DNA from: Pseudomonadota bacterium
GTDB taxonomy: Bacteria > Pseudomonadota > Alphaproteobacteria > Rhodobacterales > Rhodobacteraceae
Length of the DNA: 64,000 bases
Direction of reading: 5' to 3'
Assembly (NCBI GenBank): GCA_038533575.1
Contig: JBCAYL010000001.1
Coordinates: 1,330,226-1,394,225 of the forward strand
Part shown: positions 17,216-25,481 of the stretch, in pieces
Position numbering within the stretch: position 1 is the first letter of the stretch
Layout of the letters: each line of letters opens with the position of its first letter
Notes under the pieces: model-generated
The model's input: the letters and a program-made list of their open reading frames with translations, nothing else
Database searches by the model: none
Told to the model about the DNA's origin: nothing
Translations under genes and position numbers: made by a program

Positions 17216-18876
17216 CAGCCGAGCCTCGAGAGGACGACGGTCACTTCGGGCTTCTTGCCGATCTCGGACATGGCCGTCGCGCGCGTGATGCGGCGGAGCT
17301 CGTACTCGAGTTTCTCGTCGTCTTTAAGTGTCTTGGCCGAAGCGCGCATGAGAAACTGACCGAGGTCCTCCTCGAGCACATCCGAGAGCGCGGCGTTCGA
17401 TGTGCCCGTTTCGGCGAGGCCCATGAGATCGCACCATGGCTCGCCCACGGGCTCGTCATCCTCGAGGATCACGCTCACCATGACATGCCCGTTGAGCGCC
17501 ATCCGCATCCTATCGCGGATCACGCCGTCAAGCGCCCCCACCTGCACCGAGCCGTCGAGATAGGTCCGGCCCGTTTCCACGTAGCCCACCACGCGCGGCG
17601 CATTGCCGGCGAGATCGAGCATCGTGCCGTTGACAGCGATGACGGAGGCGCGCCCGCCCTGCTCAGCGAGTTTCACGTGTTCGCGCAGGTGCCGGTGCTC
17701 GCCATGCATGGGCACCACGAAGGCCGGATCGATGAGCGCGTGCATGCGCTCGAGATCCGGCCGGTTGGCATGGCCCGAGACGTGGTAGAGCCCCGAGCTG
17801 TCATCGACGACATCGACGCCCATCTCGCTGAACTGGTTGATGATGCGGATCACGCCGCGCTCGTTGCCCGGGATGGTCTTCGAGGAAAAGAGGAAGGTGT
17901 CGCCCTCTTTCATCGAAAGCCCGCGATACTTCCCGTTGGCGAGCTGCGCGGAGGCCGCGCGGCGCTCGCCCTGGGATCCGGTCACGAGGAGCATCAGGTT
18001 ACCCCGCGGGATGTCGAGCGCATCCTCGGCAGTCACGGTCTTCGGGAAATCGCTGAGCACGCCCGTCTCGACGCCGGCCTCGATCATGCGCCGCATTGCA
18101 CGGCCCAGAAGACAGATGGAGCGGCCCGCCCGCTCCCCCGCCTCCGCGAGCGTCTTCACCCGCGCGATGTTGGAGGCAAAGGTGGTGGCTACCACCATGC
18201 CCTCCGCCTCGGAGACGAGGCGCTCGATCTCCGGGCCCACGACGGCCTCCGAACGGCCCGGCGTGTTCGAGAAGACGTTGGTGCTATCGCAGACGAGCGC
18301 TTTCACCCCGCCCTTCGCGATCTCCTCGAACATGTCCGCGTCAAAGGCCTCGCCCACGCCGGGCGTGGCATCGAGCTTGAAATCACCCGAATGGAAGACA
18401 CGGCCCGCCGGTGTCTCGATGAGGAGGCCGGAGGATTCCGGGATCGAATGCGAGACCGGCACGAAGCTGACCTTGAACGGCCCCGCCTCCACGACCTCCG
18501 GGTAGCGCGAGACGGTCGTGACCGCCTCGGGCCCGATACCGAATTCCTCGAGCTTGCGCCGGGCGATGTTGGCGGTGAAGGTCCGCGCGAAGATGGGGGC
18601 GCCGAGCCGCTCGAAGGTGTGGCCCACGGCGCCCACATGGTCCTCATGAGCGTGGGTGATGAAGACGGCGTCGATCATCGCGCGGCGCTCCTCGAGCCAT
18701 GCGATATCCGGCAGGATCAGGTCCACGCCGGGCGTGCCGTCCATGTCCGGGAAGGTGACGCCGAGGTCGACGACGATGAGCCGCTCCGCATCCTCGGGGC
18801 CGTAGCCGTAGACATAGCAATTCATGCCCACTTCCCCTGCCCCACCGAGGGGCAGGTAAATCAGTCGCTCGCTCAC
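17215..18876 (-). CDS. rnj: Ribonuclease J
   Basis: A 553-residue metallo-beta-lactamase/beta-CASP exo- and endoribonuclease. Metal motif 2 reads THAHEDH, followed by VSHSIPES, HSGDFKLD and the CDSTNVF loop. The beta-CASP part includes ATTFASNIARV and VTGSQGE. The late motif SGHANRPDLERMH and PMHGEHRHL complete the site. RNase J trims 16S rRNA and decays mRNA in alphaproteobacteria. The GTG start at 18876 overlaps the coaX stop as GTGA. In Rhodobacteraceae, rnj normally ends the nuoN-birA-coaX-rnj series. Confidence 0.95.
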   Translation of the reverse strand: MSERLIYLPLGGAGEVGMNCYVYGYGPEDAERLIVVDLGVTFPDMDGTPGVDLILPDIAWLEERRAMIDAVFITHAHEDHVGAVGHTFERLGAPIFARTFTANIARRKLEEFGIGPEAVTTVSRYPEVVEAGPFKVSFVPVSHSIPESSGLLIETPAGRVFHSGDFKLDATPGVGEAFDADMFEEIAKGGVKALVCDSTNVFSNTPGRSEAVVGPEIERLVSEAEGMVVATTFASNIARVKTLAEAGERAGRSICLLGRAMRRMIEAGVETGVLSDFPKTVTAEDALDIPRGNLMLLVTGSQGERRAASAQLANGKYRGLSMKEGDTFLFSSKTIPGNERGVIRIINQFSEMGVDVVDDSSGLYHVSGHANRPDLERMHALIDPAFVVPMHGEHRHLREHVKLAEQGGRASVIAVNGTMLDLAGNAPRVVGYVETGRTYLDGSVQVGALDGVIRDRMRMALNGHVMVSVILEDDEPVGEPWCDLMGLAETGTSNAALSDVLEEDLGQFLMRASAKTLKDDEKLEYELRRITRATAMSEIGKKPEVTVVLSRLG

Positions 18877-19646
18877 ATGTTTTCCTTATTGTGTCGGTGG
18901 ATGACGGTCAGGCCGTGCATCGTCAGGTCGTCTTCGAAGACGTCAAATAGCTCTTCTGCCTGCTCGAACAACGGCGCGAGACCGCCCGTGGCCACGATCT
19001 TCATGGGCCGCTCGCGTTCGGCGGTGATGCGCGCGGTCACCTCCTTGATGAGGCCCACATAGCCCCAGAAGATGCCCGATTGCATGCAGGCGACCGTATT
19101 CGTGCCGACGACGCGCTGCGGCTTCGTGATATCCACGTGGGGCAGCGCGGCGGCGGCCATGTGGAGCGCCTCGAGGCTCAGGTTGACGCCCGGAGAGATG
19201 ACCCCGCCCACATATGCCCCGTCATGATCGACCACGTCGAATGTCGTGGCCGTCCCAAAATCGACGACGATGAGATCCCCGCCGTGAAGATCGAAGGCAC
19301 CGGCGGTGTTCACGAGCCGGTCCGGGCCCACGATCGTGCCCTCGTCCACGCGCGGATCCACCGGCAAGAGGCAGTCCGGCTTGCCAACCACCCAGGGCCG
19401 CGTGCCGAAATAGCGATCCGAGAAGACCCTCAGGTTGAAGACCACCCGCGGCACGGTGGAGCTTACGATGACCTCGTCGATCTCGGGGTCGATCCCGTGG
19501 AGGTTCATGAGCGTTTTCAGCCAGACGTAGTACTGGTCCGCGGTGCGCTGGTGCTCCGTCGAGGCGCGCCAGGTGGCGAGGAAGCTGGTGCCATCCCAGA
19601 GGGAAAAGACGGTGTTGGTGTTCCCGCAATCGATGCACAGAAGCAT
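18873..19646 (-). CDS. coaX: Type III pantothenate kinase
   Basis: A 257-residue ASKHA-fold kinase catalysing the first step of coenzyme A synthesis. It shows the phosphate-1 motif IDCGNTNTVFSLW, the TVPRVV segment, GPDRLVNTAGA, the catalytic VDFGTATTFDVV and GGVISPGVNLSLEAL. The length is normal. It is 9 bases downstream of birA and GTGA-coupled to rnj. Confidence 0.96.
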   Translation of the reverse strand: MLLCIDCGNTNTVFSLWDGTSFLATWRASTEHQRTADQYYVWLKTLMNLHGIDPEIDEVIVSSTVPRVVFNLRVFSDRYFGTRPWVVGKPDCLLPVDPRVDEGTIVGPDRLVNTAGAFDLHGGDLIVVDFGTATTFDVVDHDGAYVGGVISPGVNLSLEALHMAAAALPHVDITKPQRVVGTNTVACMQSGIFWGYVGLIKEVTARITAERERPMKIVATGGLAPLFEQAEELFDVFEDDLTMHGLTVIHRHNKENM

Positions 19647-19655
19647 GGAAACCCT

Positions 19656-20360
19656 TCAGAAATAGACGTCCGCCGCAGGCAGGCTCAGGCGGCCTTCGGG
19701 CGTGGATAGTATAAGCTGGCCTGAGATGTCGATGGTCTCGAAGATGCCCTGACGCTCCGTCTGTGCCGTGCGCGCGCGGATGGGCTCGCCCAGCCTCGCG
19801 GCCCGTTCCAGCCAGGCTTCACGCACCGGGCCGAAGCCTTCCCGCACGAGGCGCGCCTCCCAATGCGCGAAAGTGGGGGCGAGATGATCGAGCACCTCCT
19901 CGGGCGCGGCCTCCAAATCGAGCGCCCGCGGCGGCAGCGCGTGCGGCTCCAGGAGGCCCGGATCGGGCGCGTGGCGCAGGTTGATCCCGATGCCCACGGC
20001 GAGCTTCGCACCCGGCAACGTCTCAAGCAGGATCCCCGCGACCTTGGCGCCGCCCACGAGGACGTCATTGGGCCATTTGAGCGCGAGGTCGGCGACGGCC
20101 AGAGCCTCGAGCGTGTCGCGCAGCGCCAAAGCCGCCACGAAGGAGCGCAGGGCCGCCTCGGCTGGCGGTGGCGACGGCATCACGAGCGTGGCGGCGAAGT
20201 TCCCGTCCGGGTGCTGCCAGCTGCGGCCGCGCCGCCCGCGGGCCGCCGTCTGACGCAGCGCGAGGATCCATGTGGGGGCCGCGAGCTCTGCCGACACGCG
20301 CTCGGCCTCGGCCATGGTGCTGTCGAGCTCGGCATGGACGCGGCGCTGCGCGACCTCCAT
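19656..20360 (-). CDS. birA: Biotin--[acetyl-CoA-carboxylase] ligase, short form
   Basis: A 234-residue biotin protein ligase without the N-terminal DNA-binding domain of E. coli BirA. The biotinyl-AMP loop is present as TAARGRRGRSW, then FAATLVM, LKWPNDVLV with the catalytic Lys, KVAGILLE and GIGINL. It must biotinylate acyl-CoA carboxylases, including the methylcrotonyl-CoA carboxylase encoded at 30353 in this window. Its ATG overlaps the stop of the NuoM-like gene (TGATG), tying it to the Nuo-derived unit. Confidence 0.94.
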   Translation of the reverse strand: MEVAQRRVHAELDSTMAEAERVSAELAAPTWILALRQTAARGRRGRSWQHPDGNFAATLVMPSPPPAEAALRSFVAALALRDTLEALAVADLALKWPNDVLVGGAKVAGILLETLPGAKLAVGIGINLRHAPDPGLLEPHALPPRALDLEAAPEEVLDHLAPTFAHWEARLVREGFGPVREAWLERAARLGEPIRARTAQTERQGIFETIDISGQLILSTPEGRLSLPAADVYF

Positions 20361-21847
20361 CAGCGGAGCGCGGCGAATTGGGCGGCCATCTCGGCGAAGG
20401 CGGGCGCCGTGCGATCAAGGAGGAGGCCGGGCCAGAGGCCGAAGAGGACGAGGGCCGCGACAAGGAGCGAGAGCGTCAGCCGCTCGCGCCCGTCGAGATC
20501 GGCCACCAGCTTGAAATGTTCCTTGACCCGCGCGCCCAGCATGAGCTGACGGTAAAGCACGAGCGCCAAGGCGCCGAAGAGGAGCGCGCCGAGCGCCGTG
20601 AGGAGCGCCGCGGTCAGGCTCACGGGCATCAGCCCGAAGAGCGCGAGGATGAGCGCGGCGAAGCCCGCCGTGCCGGGCACGCAAAGCAGCGCGAGAACGA
20701 AGAAGAGGAAGAAGCCCGACAGGATCGGCAACCGCGCCTTGAGCGCGCCGAAGGCCGCGATCTCCCGCGCGTTGCCGCGCGCCTCCAGCATCACCGCCAG
20801 CGCAAAGAGCGCGGCCAGCGTGCACCCATGGGCGAGAATGGCGAGGACGATGGCATCGAAGCTCTGCACCGTGCCGCCCGCCACGAGGAGGACGAGCGCG
20901 CCGGTCTGCGCCACCGCCACGTAGGACAGGAGCCGACCGAGATCCTCCTCCGTCAGGGCCGAGAGGATGCCGAGCACCAGCCCGAGCCCCGCAAGCGTCA
21001 TCAGCAGGGGGGCGAAGCCCTGCGTCGCCACGGGCAGCATGCCCACGTGAATGCGCAGCAATCCGTAGAGGCCGAGCGCCGTCACGAGCACGCAAAGAAG
21101 CATGCCGACATGGAGCGGCGCGCGATAGGCCAGCCCGGGAAGCCAGGTGTGAAACGGCCAAAGCGCGGCCTTCACCGCCACGCTCGCAGCAGCGAGGAGC
21201 CAGAGCACGCCCTGCGCCCCGCCCGGCAGCGCGCCGTCTCCCGTGGAAAAGTTGTGGAGCACGAGCTCCGAGATATCGGTCGTCTGCGCTTCTCGCGCGA
21301 GACCCGTGGCCGCGATGATGAGCAGGATGGAGCCCGGCACGGTGTAGAGCCAAGCCTTGAGCGCCGAGACCCCGCAGGCCTTGCGCCCCCAGCTGCCCGC
21401 GAGGATGAGCGCGGGCAGGATCGCCAGCTCGAAGAAGGCGATGAAGAAGATGAGATCGAGCGAAAGCACCGCGCCGAGCAGGGCCGTCTCCAGCGTAAGC
21501 ATCCAGATCACGTAGTGCTTGACCCGCTCCGTCAGCATCCAGCTCATCGCGACGGCGATGGGCGTGATCGCCGTGATGAGCACGACAAAGGGCAGAGAGA
21601 CCCCGTCCACCCCCATCCGGTAGGTCAGGCCGAGGATGCTCCGGCTCTCCTGAAACTGGAAGCCGCGATTGGCCCCGTCAAAACCGAAGAAGAGCGCCGC
21701 GGCCACGAAGAACGTGGCCCCCGACGCCGTCAGCGCCAGCCACTTGGCATTCTGCCGCGCGGCCTGATCGTCGCCACTGAGGAAGATCGCGAGGATCAGC
21801 GCCGCAAGGAGCGGGGTGAAGGTCAGGATCGAGAGCAGGTTTTCCAT
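20360..21847 (-). CDS. nuoM: NuoM-like antiporter subunit with a partly degraded channel
   Basis: A 495-residue polytopic protein (about 13-14 helices). The N-terminus ENLLSILTFTPLLAALILA and GLTYRMGVDGVSLPFVVL are NuoM-like, not NuoN-like. The helix-5 Glu is kept (FFE, about residue 140), as are the helix-7 Lys (AVK, about 226) and an AHG His (about 340). By eye alignment, the helix-8 Lys is Ala (about 257) and the helix-12 Glu is Leu (about 399, PGTAGFAAL). LPDAHVEAP reads LPGLAYRAP. It lies 12 bases after the NuoL-like gene, with GGGAGGG in between, and abuts birA where nuoN is expected. No other complex I gene is in the window. Confidence 0.82.
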   Translation of the reverse strand: MENLLSILTFTPLLAALILAIFLSGDDQAARQNAKWLALTASGATFFVAAALFFGFDGANRGFQFQESRSILGLTYRMGVDGVSLPFVVLITAITPIAVAMSWMLTERVKHYVIWMLTLETALLGAVLSLDLIFFIAFFELAILPALILAGSWGRKACGVSALKAWLYTVPGSILLIIAATGLAREAQTTDISELVLHNFSTGDGALPGGAQGVLWLLAAASVAVKAALWPFHTWLPGLAYRAPLHVGMLLCVLVTALGLYGLLRIHVGMLPVATQGFAPLLMTLAGLGLVLGILSALTEEDLGRLLSYVAVAQTGALVLLVAGGTVQSFDAIVLAILAHGCTLAALFALAVMLEARGNAREIAAFGALKARLPILSGFFLFFVLALLCVPGTAGFAALILALFGLMPVSLTAALLTALGALLFGALALVLYRQLMLGARVKEHFKLVADLDGRERLTLSLLVAALVLFGLWPGLLLDRTAPAFAEMAAQFAALR

Positions 21848-21859
21848 GTCAGCCCTCCC

Positions 21860-23698
21860 TCACGCGCCGACCATGGCGAGGATCGTGGACAGGAGCACGA
21901 GACCGACCAGTGCCGTGATCGCGTAGGGTGCTGTGCGCCCCGCGTTGAAACGGGCCCAGAGCTGCGTGAGCGACGGGTGGAGCGACCGCGCGAGCCGCAG
22001 CATGAGCGCATCGAGCCCGGAGGCGTCGAGCTTGTGTCCGAGGGTCTCCCCGGCCCAGCCGGCCGGGCGCTTGATCAGGGCCCCGACCAGCGTCTCCGCA
22101 GCCAAGGCTCCGCCCGGAGCGGGCAGCCTGCGCGAGAGCGCCTTGGCCCAGCCAAGCCGCAGAACGAAGAAAAACGCGGCGAGCGTGAGCCCGGCAGCAA
22201 AGCAGATGAGCGGCACGGCGCTCACCCATGTCGGGGCGGCGATGCTGGCGGGATCCGGCACCCAGAGGGTCGTGAGGACGACGAGAAAGCCCGCAGCGAT
22301 GAGCACGCCGCGCGTGACCGAGGGCTCCGCGATGTCCTCGGGCAGCGTGCTCCTCGGATTGCCCTCGAACGTCATCACGATCACGCGCCAGATCGCGAAG
22401 CTCGTCAGCACCAGCGCCGCGATGACGGGCGTGAAGTAGCCTGTCCCGTGGAGGGCCGAGAGAAGCACGCCGGTGCTTGCAAAGCCGCCAAGGCCGAGCA
22501 CCGCCCCGTCATAGGGAAAGGGCAGCCCCAGCCCGCTCAGGCCCGCGGCGCCCACGAGCATCGCGCCGTAATGCGTGCGGAAGGCCGCCTTGCGCCCGCC
22601 AAGCTGCCAGAGATCGCATTCGTCGCCCCGCGTGGCGATGGAACTCACCCCCCAAAGGAGGAGCGCGAGACAGCTCGCCTGCGCGAGCAGGTGCGCCAGC
22701 GCAATATCGGCGAAGCCCAGCGCGAGCATCAGAGCGACGATCCCGCCGACCGATCCCGCGAGGAGCGCGACGGATCGCCGGATCTCCTGCTGAAGGATGG
22801 CGAGCGCTGCGAGCACCACCGCGCTGATCGTGCCGAGGGCCGCCAGAAGCGCACGGTGCGCGTCCGTGAGGACAGTGCCGTGGGTATCGATCAGCCAATA
22901 CGCCGCCAGCGCGCACACGATGGGCAGCAGCGGCATGGCCGGGGTCGGCGTCAACGCGGTCTCGGCCAGCCAGACATGTGCGAAGAGGAGGCCAAGGAGG
23001 ATGGCGGCTGAAAGGAGGATGGCGAGGCTCGCAACACTGCCGAGCAGGGCCGCACGGCCGAAGGCGGATGTCTCGCCCGTGAGGGGCTCGGCAAAGAGAA
23101 TTTCGAAGCCCGCGCCGTCCCGCCCTGCAAAGAGCGCCGCCGCAGCGAGGGCCAGAACAAGCACAGCGAGAAGAAGGGGCACCAGCACGCGCTGCGCGGC
23201 CCGACCCGCCGCCTGGCTGCGGTAGTCGAAGCCCGCGAGCTGCGATCCGAACCAGGCCATGAGCAAAAGGCCGCCCAGCATCTGCACGGTGTCCGTCGCG
23301 GCAAAAAAGAGCAGCGCCGCAGCAAGGAAGAGCCCGTGGATCACGCTGAGCCGGGCCTTCCCGTCCGCGCGCACTTTGGGCTTCTGCGCCAGAACCGGCA
23401 GATCGTGCACCATCACCTGGGACAGCGCGCCCAGCGTGAGTGTGAGTGCGATAAAGAGGAGACCCGTGGCGCCCGGCTCAAGAACAATCTCCGTCGAAAG
23501 ACTGCCGCTCTCGATCCAAGGGCTCAACAACACCGCCTGCGCCAGCGCCCCGCCGCCATAGGCAATCCAGGCGAGGAACGCCGCGAAGCCATAAAGCACC
23601 GCGCAGAGCCAAGAGAGAGCGATCTCCGACATCGCGCTCCGCGCGAGCCATGCCACGCCCGCCCCCAGAAGCAGCAGACCTATCAGGATCACGCCCAT
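21860..23698 (-). CDS. nuoL: NuoL-like antiporter subunit lacking the proton-channel residues
   Basis: A 612-residue polytopic protein matching NuoL along its length. Anchors include WIESGSLSTE, a TDTVQM block, an HVWL-x6-PTP block and the GGLRK-like GGRKAAFRTHYGAML. The C-terminal part has the long lateral helix region and a final membrane helix. By eye alignment, residues essential in complex I are replaced: helix-5 Glu by Leu (about 145), helix-7 Lys by Leu (about 234), the Lys of the FFKALLF block by Leu (about 344) and the Lys before Asp in SKDA by Tyr (about 396). The frame is open and full length, so constraint probably persists. It starts 32 bases after the decarboxylase-family gene. 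Confidence 0.8.
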   Translation of the reverse strand: MGVILIGLLLLGAGVAWLARSAMSEIALSWLCAVLYGFAAFLAWIAYGGGALAQAVLLSPWIESGSLSTEIVLEPGATGLLFIALTLTLGALSQVMVHDLPVLAQKPKVRADGKARLSVIHGLFLAAALLFFAATDTVQMLGGLLLMAWFGSQLAGFDYRSQAAGRAAQRVLVPLLLAVLVLALAAAALFAGRDGAGFEILFAEPLTGETSAFGRAALLGSVASLAILLSAAILLGLLFAHVWLAETALTPTPAMPLLPIVCALAAYWLIDTHGTVLTDAHRALLAALGTISAVVLAALAILQQEIRRSVALLAGSVGGIVALMLALGFADIALAHLLAQASCLALLLWGVSSIATRGDECDLWQLGGRKAAFRTHYGAMLVGAAGLSGLGLPFPYDGAVLGLGGFASTGVLLSALHGTGYFTPVIAALVLTSFAIWRVIVMTFEGNPRSTLPEDIAEPSVTRGVLIAAGFLVVLTTLWVPDPASIAAPTWVSAVPLICFAAGLTLAAFFFVLRLGWAKALSRRLPAPGGALAAETLVGALIKRPAGWAGETLGHKLDASGLDALMLRLARSLHPSLTQLWARFNAGRTAPYAITALVGLVLLSTILAMVGA

Positions 23699-23730
23699 GG
23701 AGCGCTCTCCCCCGTTGCCGTGGATTTCAC

Positions 23731-24102
23731 CTAGTCGTCTCCATCTTTCGACATCGCGTCGCGCGCCAGGGTCATGGCCCGTGTCATGGCAGGTGGACCG
23801 GCAAAGAGCGACATCTGAACGATGGTTTCCACGATTTCTTGATCCGTGGCGCCCGCTTCCTTTGCGTGGCGCACGGTGGTCTTGATCTGCTCATCGGCCT
23901 GCGCGCCAAGCACGGTGAGCGCGCCGAGGGTCAGCAAGAGCCGCGTCTTGGCGTCGAGACCGTTGGGATTGAAGGTCTTGCCGAAGAACATCTCGAGCAT
24001 GTCCTGGGGCATCGTTGGCGGCATGGCCCCGATCCAGGAACTCGCGGCTTTCGACCACTCCTCCGACGCCTTTTGCATTGCTTCGATGAGGGATTTGTCC
24101 AT
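23731..24102 (-). CDS. Carboxymuconolactone decarboxylase-family protein
   Basis: A 123-residue, all-helical, AhpD-like fold protein. The family core is DAKTRLLLTLGALTVLGAQADEQIKTTVRHAKEAGATDQEIVETIVQMSLFAG, written here in pieces: LDAKTRLLLTLGAL, then EQIKTTVRHAKEAGA, then EIVETIVQMSLFAG. The CxxC peroxidase pair of AhpD is absent. The helix His (VRHAKEAG) is kept. The N-terminus (SEEWSKAASSWIG) is phasin-like in composition. It sits between the lipoprotein gene and the NuoL-like gene. I cannot tell whether it is a usual member of this locus. Function unknown. Confidence 0.8.
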   Translation of the reverse strand: MDKSLIEAMQKASEEWSKAASSWIGAMPPTMPQDMLEMFFGKTFNPNGLDAKTRLLLTLGALTVLGAQADEQIKTTVRHAKEAGATDQEIVETIVQMSLFAGPPAMTRAMTLARDAMSKDGDD

Positions 24103-24186
24103 GGGCGATCCGCCTCGCAGTCTTCCGTCGGCTGAACTTAGGCCAACCGGGGGCCGGCGTCGACTGAAAGCGCGCGCATCACCGGC

Positions 24187-24582
24187 CTAGACGGTCGGGA
24201 TCCCGGCCTCGCGGCAGGCGGCGACGGTGGCCGTGGCGTTGAGCGTCTGGTCCCCGCGGGGCATTTCGCGCGAGATGGTGTAGGCCGCATCGGCCGTCCA
24301 GACCCGGCCTGCCTCGGAGACGTTGGTGCGTACGTGGCGCAGGAAATTCACGCCACGGATGAGCGCATATTGCGCGGCGGCGCAATCGGTGAAGTCGCGC
24401 AGGTCCCCCGGCCCGCGCGCGCCTTCCATGACGACGGCAAAACTCACCAGGTCATCGGCGAGGAGCGTTGTTTCCACCGGCAGGTAGCGCGGCGCGAAAG
24501 GCGCCTCCTGCGGCGCGGGGCCTGGGGCCTCGCACCCCGCGCAGAGGAAAAGCGCTGCGATTGCGATGCTCCTAGCGTTCAC
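24187..24582 (-). CDS. Conserved lipoprotein in the Nuo-derived locus
   Basis: A 131-residue envelope protein. MNARSIAIAALFLCAGC is a lipoprotein signal with lipobox LCAGC (Cys 17). The mature part contains DCAAAQYALIRGVNFLRHVRTNV, a VWTADAAYTIS strand and a terminal VAACREAGIPTV. The two later Cys could form a disulfide. The only start codon giving the signal is GTG 24582, which overlaps the DUF5333 stop by 11 bases and has no Shine-Dalgarno before it; an AGGAG occurs just inside the frame. I recognise it as a recurrent Rhodobacteraceae hypothetical, not as a named family. Confidence 0.7.
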   Translation of the reverse strand: MNARSIAIAALFLCAGCEAPGPAPQEAPFAPRYLPVETTLLADDLVSFAVVMEGARGPGDLRDFTDCAAAQYALIRGVNFLRHVRTNVSEAGRVWTADAAYTISREMPRGDQTLNATATVAACREAGIPTV

Positions 24583-24976
24583 GGAGGAGACGGCCCACTG
24601 CGGTTTCCTGGTCGATCTCGGCCACGCCCACGGCGCAATATCCGGCGGGGCTCTCCCCCTCTAGTCCGCGGGCCGACAGGTAGGCCTCGGCCTCGGCGCG
24701 TAGATTGGCGCGGGCGATCGGATCATCGACGAAGGCATCGATCTCCTCGCTGGAAAAGCCCGCAGCCCGCGCCGCCGAGAAGAGCTGATTGCGCAGGTTG
24801 TAGACCCGCAGCAGGCGCGGCGTGATGCTCTCGCAGTTCTTCTGGATCGCGTCCCCCACGGCGACGGCCAGGAGCCCGTTGCGCACCTCGGCGACATCAT
24901 TGGGGCTCCGCGCCTCGAGCGGCGCGGCGAACGGCGTGAGGAGGAGAAGCATGATCGCGAGGGGGCGCATCACCAT
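24572..24976 (-). CDS. DUF5333 family periplasmic protein
   Basis: A 134-residue exported protein. A signal peptide (MVMRPLAIMLLLLTPFAAPLEA) precedes a helical domain with VRNGLLAVAVGDAIQKNC, EEIDAFVDDP and a C-terminal YCAVGVAEIDQETAVGRLL. Two Cys are placed to form a disulfide. In Rhodobacteraceae, DUF5333 genes normally lie inside the nuo operon next to nuoF or nuoG; neither is here. The ATG at 24976 is one base after the preceding stop (TGACATG) and has GGGAGGG upstream. It appears to be a paralogue of the next gene. Confidence 0.8.
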   Translation of the reverse strand: MVMRPLAIMLLLLTPFAAPLEARSPNDVAEVRNGLLAVAVGDAIQKNCESITPRLLRVYNLRNQLFSAARAAGFSSEEIDAFVDDPIARANLRAEAEAYLSARGLEGESPAGYCAVGVAEIDQETAVGRLLRER

Positions 24977-24977
24977 G

Positions 24978-25382
24978 TCACTGCCCTCCCGCTTCGCTGG
25001 CCACGAGAAGCTGGCCCAAGGCGCTGCCTTCGTCGATCTCGCTGAAGGCTGCCGCGCAGATGTCGTTGGTGCTCGGGGCAGCGAGCGCGTGGCGCTCCAT
25101 GAAAGCGGCCTGCCGGGTGCCGACGCCTGCCTCGACGCCGGAGAGCTCCGTGAGCGCGTCGCCCACGATGCCGTCGGTGGCGAGGCGGGACAGCAAGAGC
25201 TCCGACGCCGAATTCGCCGCCTCGAGGCTCACATCCACATCGGGGCAGAATTGCGCGAGGCGCTCGGCGGTGCTTACGGCAAAGAGCGCGTCGAGGTAAT
25301 AGTCGGGGGCGACCGTTTCCGCCGCCGCGCTCCCCGCCACGCAGATCGCCACCGCGCCCGTCAATGCTGTGTATCTCGTCAT
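24978..25382 (-). CDS. DUF5333-like periplasmic protein (second copy)
   Basis: A 134-residue exported protein with a signal peptide (MTRYTALTGAVAICVAGSAAAE). The mature region has YYLDALFAVSTAERLAQFC and ends ICAAAFSEIDEGSALGQLL, matching the end of its downstream neighbour (C, then EID, then a small residue, then LL). The two are probably diverged tandem copies. An in-frame ATG at 25463 would add 27 residues and spoil the signal peptide, so 25382 is chosen. It belongs to the same minus-strand series. Confidence 0.72.
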   Translation of the reverse strand: MTRYTALTGAVAICVAGSAAAETVAPDYYLDALFAVSTAERLAQFCPDVDVSLEAANSASELLLSRLATDGIVGDALTELSGVEAGVGTRQAAFMERHALAAPSTNDICAAAFSEIDEGSALGQLLVASEAGGQ

Positions 25383-25440
25383 GGTTTCACGTCCCGTATC
25401 TGCGCCGGCTGATGGGCCCGAGATGGCCGCGACACAAACG

Positions 25441-25453
25441 GTTATGCAATAAC
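25441..25453. repeat. Inverted repeat GTTAT-GCA-ATAAC
   Basis: A perfect 5-bp inverted repeat with a 3-base loop in the 99-base gap between the DUF5337 gene and the DUF5333-like gene. It may be a small mRNA hairpin or an operator. There is no T-run. Confidence 0.3.
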
Positions 25454-25481
25454 GCGGCCGCATTCGCAGGATTCCGCCACG

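Noticed and set aside
20360-21847. Naming this gene nuoN from its place next to birA
   Set aside because: The N-terminus and the RMGVDGVSLPF block are NuoM-like, so position alone is misleading.
20168-23011. A 947-residue open frame on plus, antisense to birA and the NuoM/NuoL-like genes
   Set aside because: Its composition is Arg, Glu, Gly and His rich with no domain, as expected for a shadow frame in GC-rich DNA opposite real membrane-protein genes.
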